Of a DNA stretch of 5,872 nt, positions 4,759 through 5,872 are shown one piece after another. Both the position numbers and the translations under genes were made by a program. Under the pieces are notes generated by a model. That model made no database searches and had not been told where the DNA came from. It saw only the letters and a list, made by a program, of their open reading frames with translations. This DNA is from JBDHRG01 sp039807445. Its GTDB lineage: Bacteria; Pseudomonadota; Gammaproteobacteria; Competibacterales; Competibacteraceae. The DNA is taken from positions 1 through 5,872 of the forward strand of contig JBDHRG010000220.1 in assembly GCA_039807445.1 (NCBI GenBank). The letters are read 5' to 3'. Each line of letters begins with the position of its first letter. Position 1 is the stretch's first letter.

Positions 4759-5397
4759 TCAGTCCTCCGGCGGATACCAGCCGCCGATCTCCTGCCAGCG
4801 GTTGACGATGCGGCAGAACAGCTCGGCGGTGCGCTCGGCGTCGTAGGCGGCCGAGTGCGCTTCGCGCGCGTCCCAGTCCAGGCCGGAGGCTTGCACCGCG
4901 CGGGCGAGCACGGTCTGGCCGTAGGCCAGCCCGGCGAGCGTCGCGGTGTCGAAGGTCGAGAACGGGTGGAAGGGGTTGCGCTTGACGTCGCAGCGCTCGG
5001 CGGCGGCGTTCAGGAACGACAGGTCGAAGGCGGGGTTGTGCGCGACCATCACCGCGCGGGTGCAGCCGGTCTCGCGCACGTGACGGCGCACTTCGCGCAG
5101 CACATTGGCAAGCGCCTCGGATTCGGGCAGCGCCAGGCGGAACGGGTGCCAGGGGTCGATGCCGTTGACCGCCAGCGAAGCCGGTTCGAGGTTGGCGCCG
5201 GGGAAGGGCTGGACGTGGTACGCCATGCTCTGCTTGCGGAACAGCCGGCCCTGGCTGTCCATGCCGACGATCACCGCGGCGATCTCGAGCAGCGCATCGG
5301 TCCTGGGGTTGAAGCCGCCGGTCTCGAGGTCGACGACCACCGGCAGGAAACCGCGAAAACGCCGTGCAATCGGGGATTTGGGAGTGGTTGCGTTCAT
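4759..5397 (-). CDS. rnt: Ribonuclease T (3'-5' exoribonuclease, DEDDh)
   Basis: The 212-residue protein is RNase T, a homodimeric DnaQ-like exonuclease that trims the 3' ends of tRNAs (including CCA turnover), 5S and 23S rRNA precursors, and also degrades single-stranded DNA. Its active site is complete and in the same numbering as in E. coli: D23 and E25 in VVDLETGGF, D125 in VAHNPAFDLSF, D150 in FSTFDTA, and H181 with D186 in HSAAYD (the H-x4-D form of Exo III). The RNase T blocks GANLEPASLAVNGIDP, KRNPFHPF, GLAYGQTVLARA and IVNRWQEIGGW are present. Phenylalanines F29, F124 and F146 are kept, while the position of E. coli F77 is Val. An upstream extension to 5526 is open but is low-complexity and unlike the family. 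The ATG at 5397 gives the right length, though no clear Shine-Dalgarno precedes it. Its 3' end converges on the SIR2-like remnant. Confidence 0.95.
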   Translation of the reverse strand: MNATTPKSPIARRFRGFLPVVVDLETGGFNPRTDALLEIAAVIVGMDSQGRLFRKQSMAYHVQPFPGANLEPASLAVNGIDPWHPFRLALPESEALANVLREVRRHVRETGCTRAVMVAHNPAFDLSFLNAAAERCDVKRNPFHPFSTFDTATLAGLAYGQTVLARAVQASGLDWDAREAHSAAYDAERTAELFCRIVNRWQEIGGWYPPED

Positions 5398-5472
5398 GGC
5401 GCGAGGATACCGGATGCCCGTGCGGGGTGCACCTGGCCGGCGCCGGGGTGATGGCCGCTGCGGGCGCGGCGT

Positions 5473-5480
5473 TGTATAAG
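5473..5480. promoter_or_regulatory. Overlapping divergent -10-like element
   Basis: TGTATAAG is the only AT-rich patch in the 140-bp gap between rnt and the RND gene. Read on + it gives TATAAG (5475-5480), 57 bases before the RND ATG. Read on - it gives TATACA (5478-5473), about 75 bases before the rnt ATG. No good -35 box is seen for either direction. An activator or a shared regulator would be plausible. Confidence 0.35.
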
Positions 5481-5510
5481 ATCGGCCGATCCCGGCCGCC
5501 GTCGGCGGCC
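5480..5510. promoter_or_regulatory. Two adjacent perfect dyads upstream of the RND gene
   Basis: GATCGGCCGATC (5480-5491) is a perfect 12-bp palindrome touching the -10-like element. Two bases later, GGCCGCC-GTC-GGCGGCC (5494-5510) forms a 7-bp stem with a 3-base loop. The first has the form and place of a repressor operator overlapping the transcription start; the second could be a second operator or an RNA hairpin in the leader. GC-rich DNA makes chance dyads common, so this is moderate evidence only. Confidence 0.4.
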
Positions 5511-5537
5511 CGTGCCGAAGGACCACGCCCCCGCCCC

Positions 5538-5872
5538 ATGCTGCGCCGACTGCTCGACAATCCCGTCTTCGCCCGCCTCGCGCTGCTGCTCGCGCTGCTG
5601 GCCGGCGCGCTGGCCTACTGGCAGATGTCGCGCGCGCCCGAGGCGCCCGGCGACGCCGATACCGTGCGCATCGTCGTGCGCCTGCCCGGGGCGGCGGCCG
5701 ACGAGGTCGAGCGCCGGGTCGCGGCGCCGCTCGAGGCGGCGCTGGCGAAGCTGCCCGAGGTCGAGCGCATCGCCAGCGCGAGCCGCGCCGGCGCCGCCCG
5801 GCTCTGGGTGCGGTTGCGTCCCGGCGGCGAGGGGCGCAGCCTCGACGCGCTGCACCGGGCGCTGGCGGCGAT
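5538..5872 (+). CDS. RND efflux permease (AcrB/ACR_tran-like), N-terminal part (3' truncated by window)
   Basis: The frame from ATG 5538 is open to the right edge (111 full codons). It starts with a short cytoplasmic piece, LLDNPVFARL, then TM1 (about 12-28), and then a periplasmic strand and helix, TVRIVVRLPGAAADEVERR (about 43-61), APLEAAL, LPEVERIASASRAG (about 72-85). This follows the RND pattern of YPGASAEEVE, PLE and L-x-x-V-x-x-x-x-S-x-S in the first pore subdomain of AcrB-type pumps, which use proton motive force to export drugs, metals or other compounds with an adaptor and outer-membrane partner. The stretch between TM1 and the first strand is shorter than in AcrB. Only the beginning is seen, so drug versus metal type is unknown. 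GAAGGA (5517-5522) is 15 bases before the ATG, rather far for a ribosome binding site. The gene is divergent from rnt. Confidence 0.85.
   Translation, partial: MLRRLLDNPVFARLALLLALLAGALAYWQMSRAPEAPGDADTVRIVVRLPGAAADEVERRVAAPLEAALAKLPEVERIASASRAGAARLWVRLRPGGEGRSLDALHRALAA

Noticed and set aside
5398..5526. 43-residue N-terminal extension of RNase T.
   Set aside because: It is Arg/Pro-rich, lies over the promoter and dyads, and the family starts at the ATG at 5397 with exact numbering agreement to E. coli.

Overview
The window is very GC-rich (roughly 70% by eye), densely coded bacterial DNA. The combination of RNase T with an almost residue-for-residue match to the E. coli enzyme, a DUF29 protein, a CrcB/DUF190 pair, an AI-2E family permease and an RND pump, plus GA-rich heptamer repeats between genes, suggests a betaproteobacterium, plausibly of the Thauera/Azoarcus (Rhodocyclales) kind. 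That placement is inference from protein flavour and composition. No rRNA, tRNA or other taxonomic marker is present.

Left part (1-2498, all on +): the 3' end of moeA (molybdenum cofactor insertion), then crcB (fluoride channel), a DUF190 PII-like gene, and a 12-TM MFS permease. DUF190 and MFS are 12 bp apart and probably co-transcribed. crcB is flanked on both sides by unusual GA-rich low-complexity DNA: a four-tract G-quadruplex-like stretch right after moeA, and ten perfect tandem copies of the heptamer GAGGAGT starting at the crcB stop codon and followed by an opposite-strand copy.

Middle (2499-4251): a stand-alone DUF29 gene on + converges on an AI-2E/PerM-family membrane protein on -, with a GC-rich inverted repeat between their ends.

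Right part (4252-5872): divergent from the AI-2E gene is the 5' remnant of a SIR2-like gene, of a type often seen in antiphage or signalling proteins. It keeps about 96 codons, carries a 12-bp tandem duplication beside its glycine motif, and then loses recognisable homology just before the end of the convergent rnt (RNase T) gene. rnt is transcribed leftward. Divergent from it is the 5' end of an RND-type efflux permease that runs off the window. Their shared 140-bp gap holds an AT-rich -10-like element readable in both directions and two perfect dyads.

No intact new multi-gene system is evident. The items most worth a second look are the repeat-flanked crcB locus, the decayed SIR2-like gene, and the dyads upstream of the RND gene. 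No gene-free stretch exceeds 300 bp.
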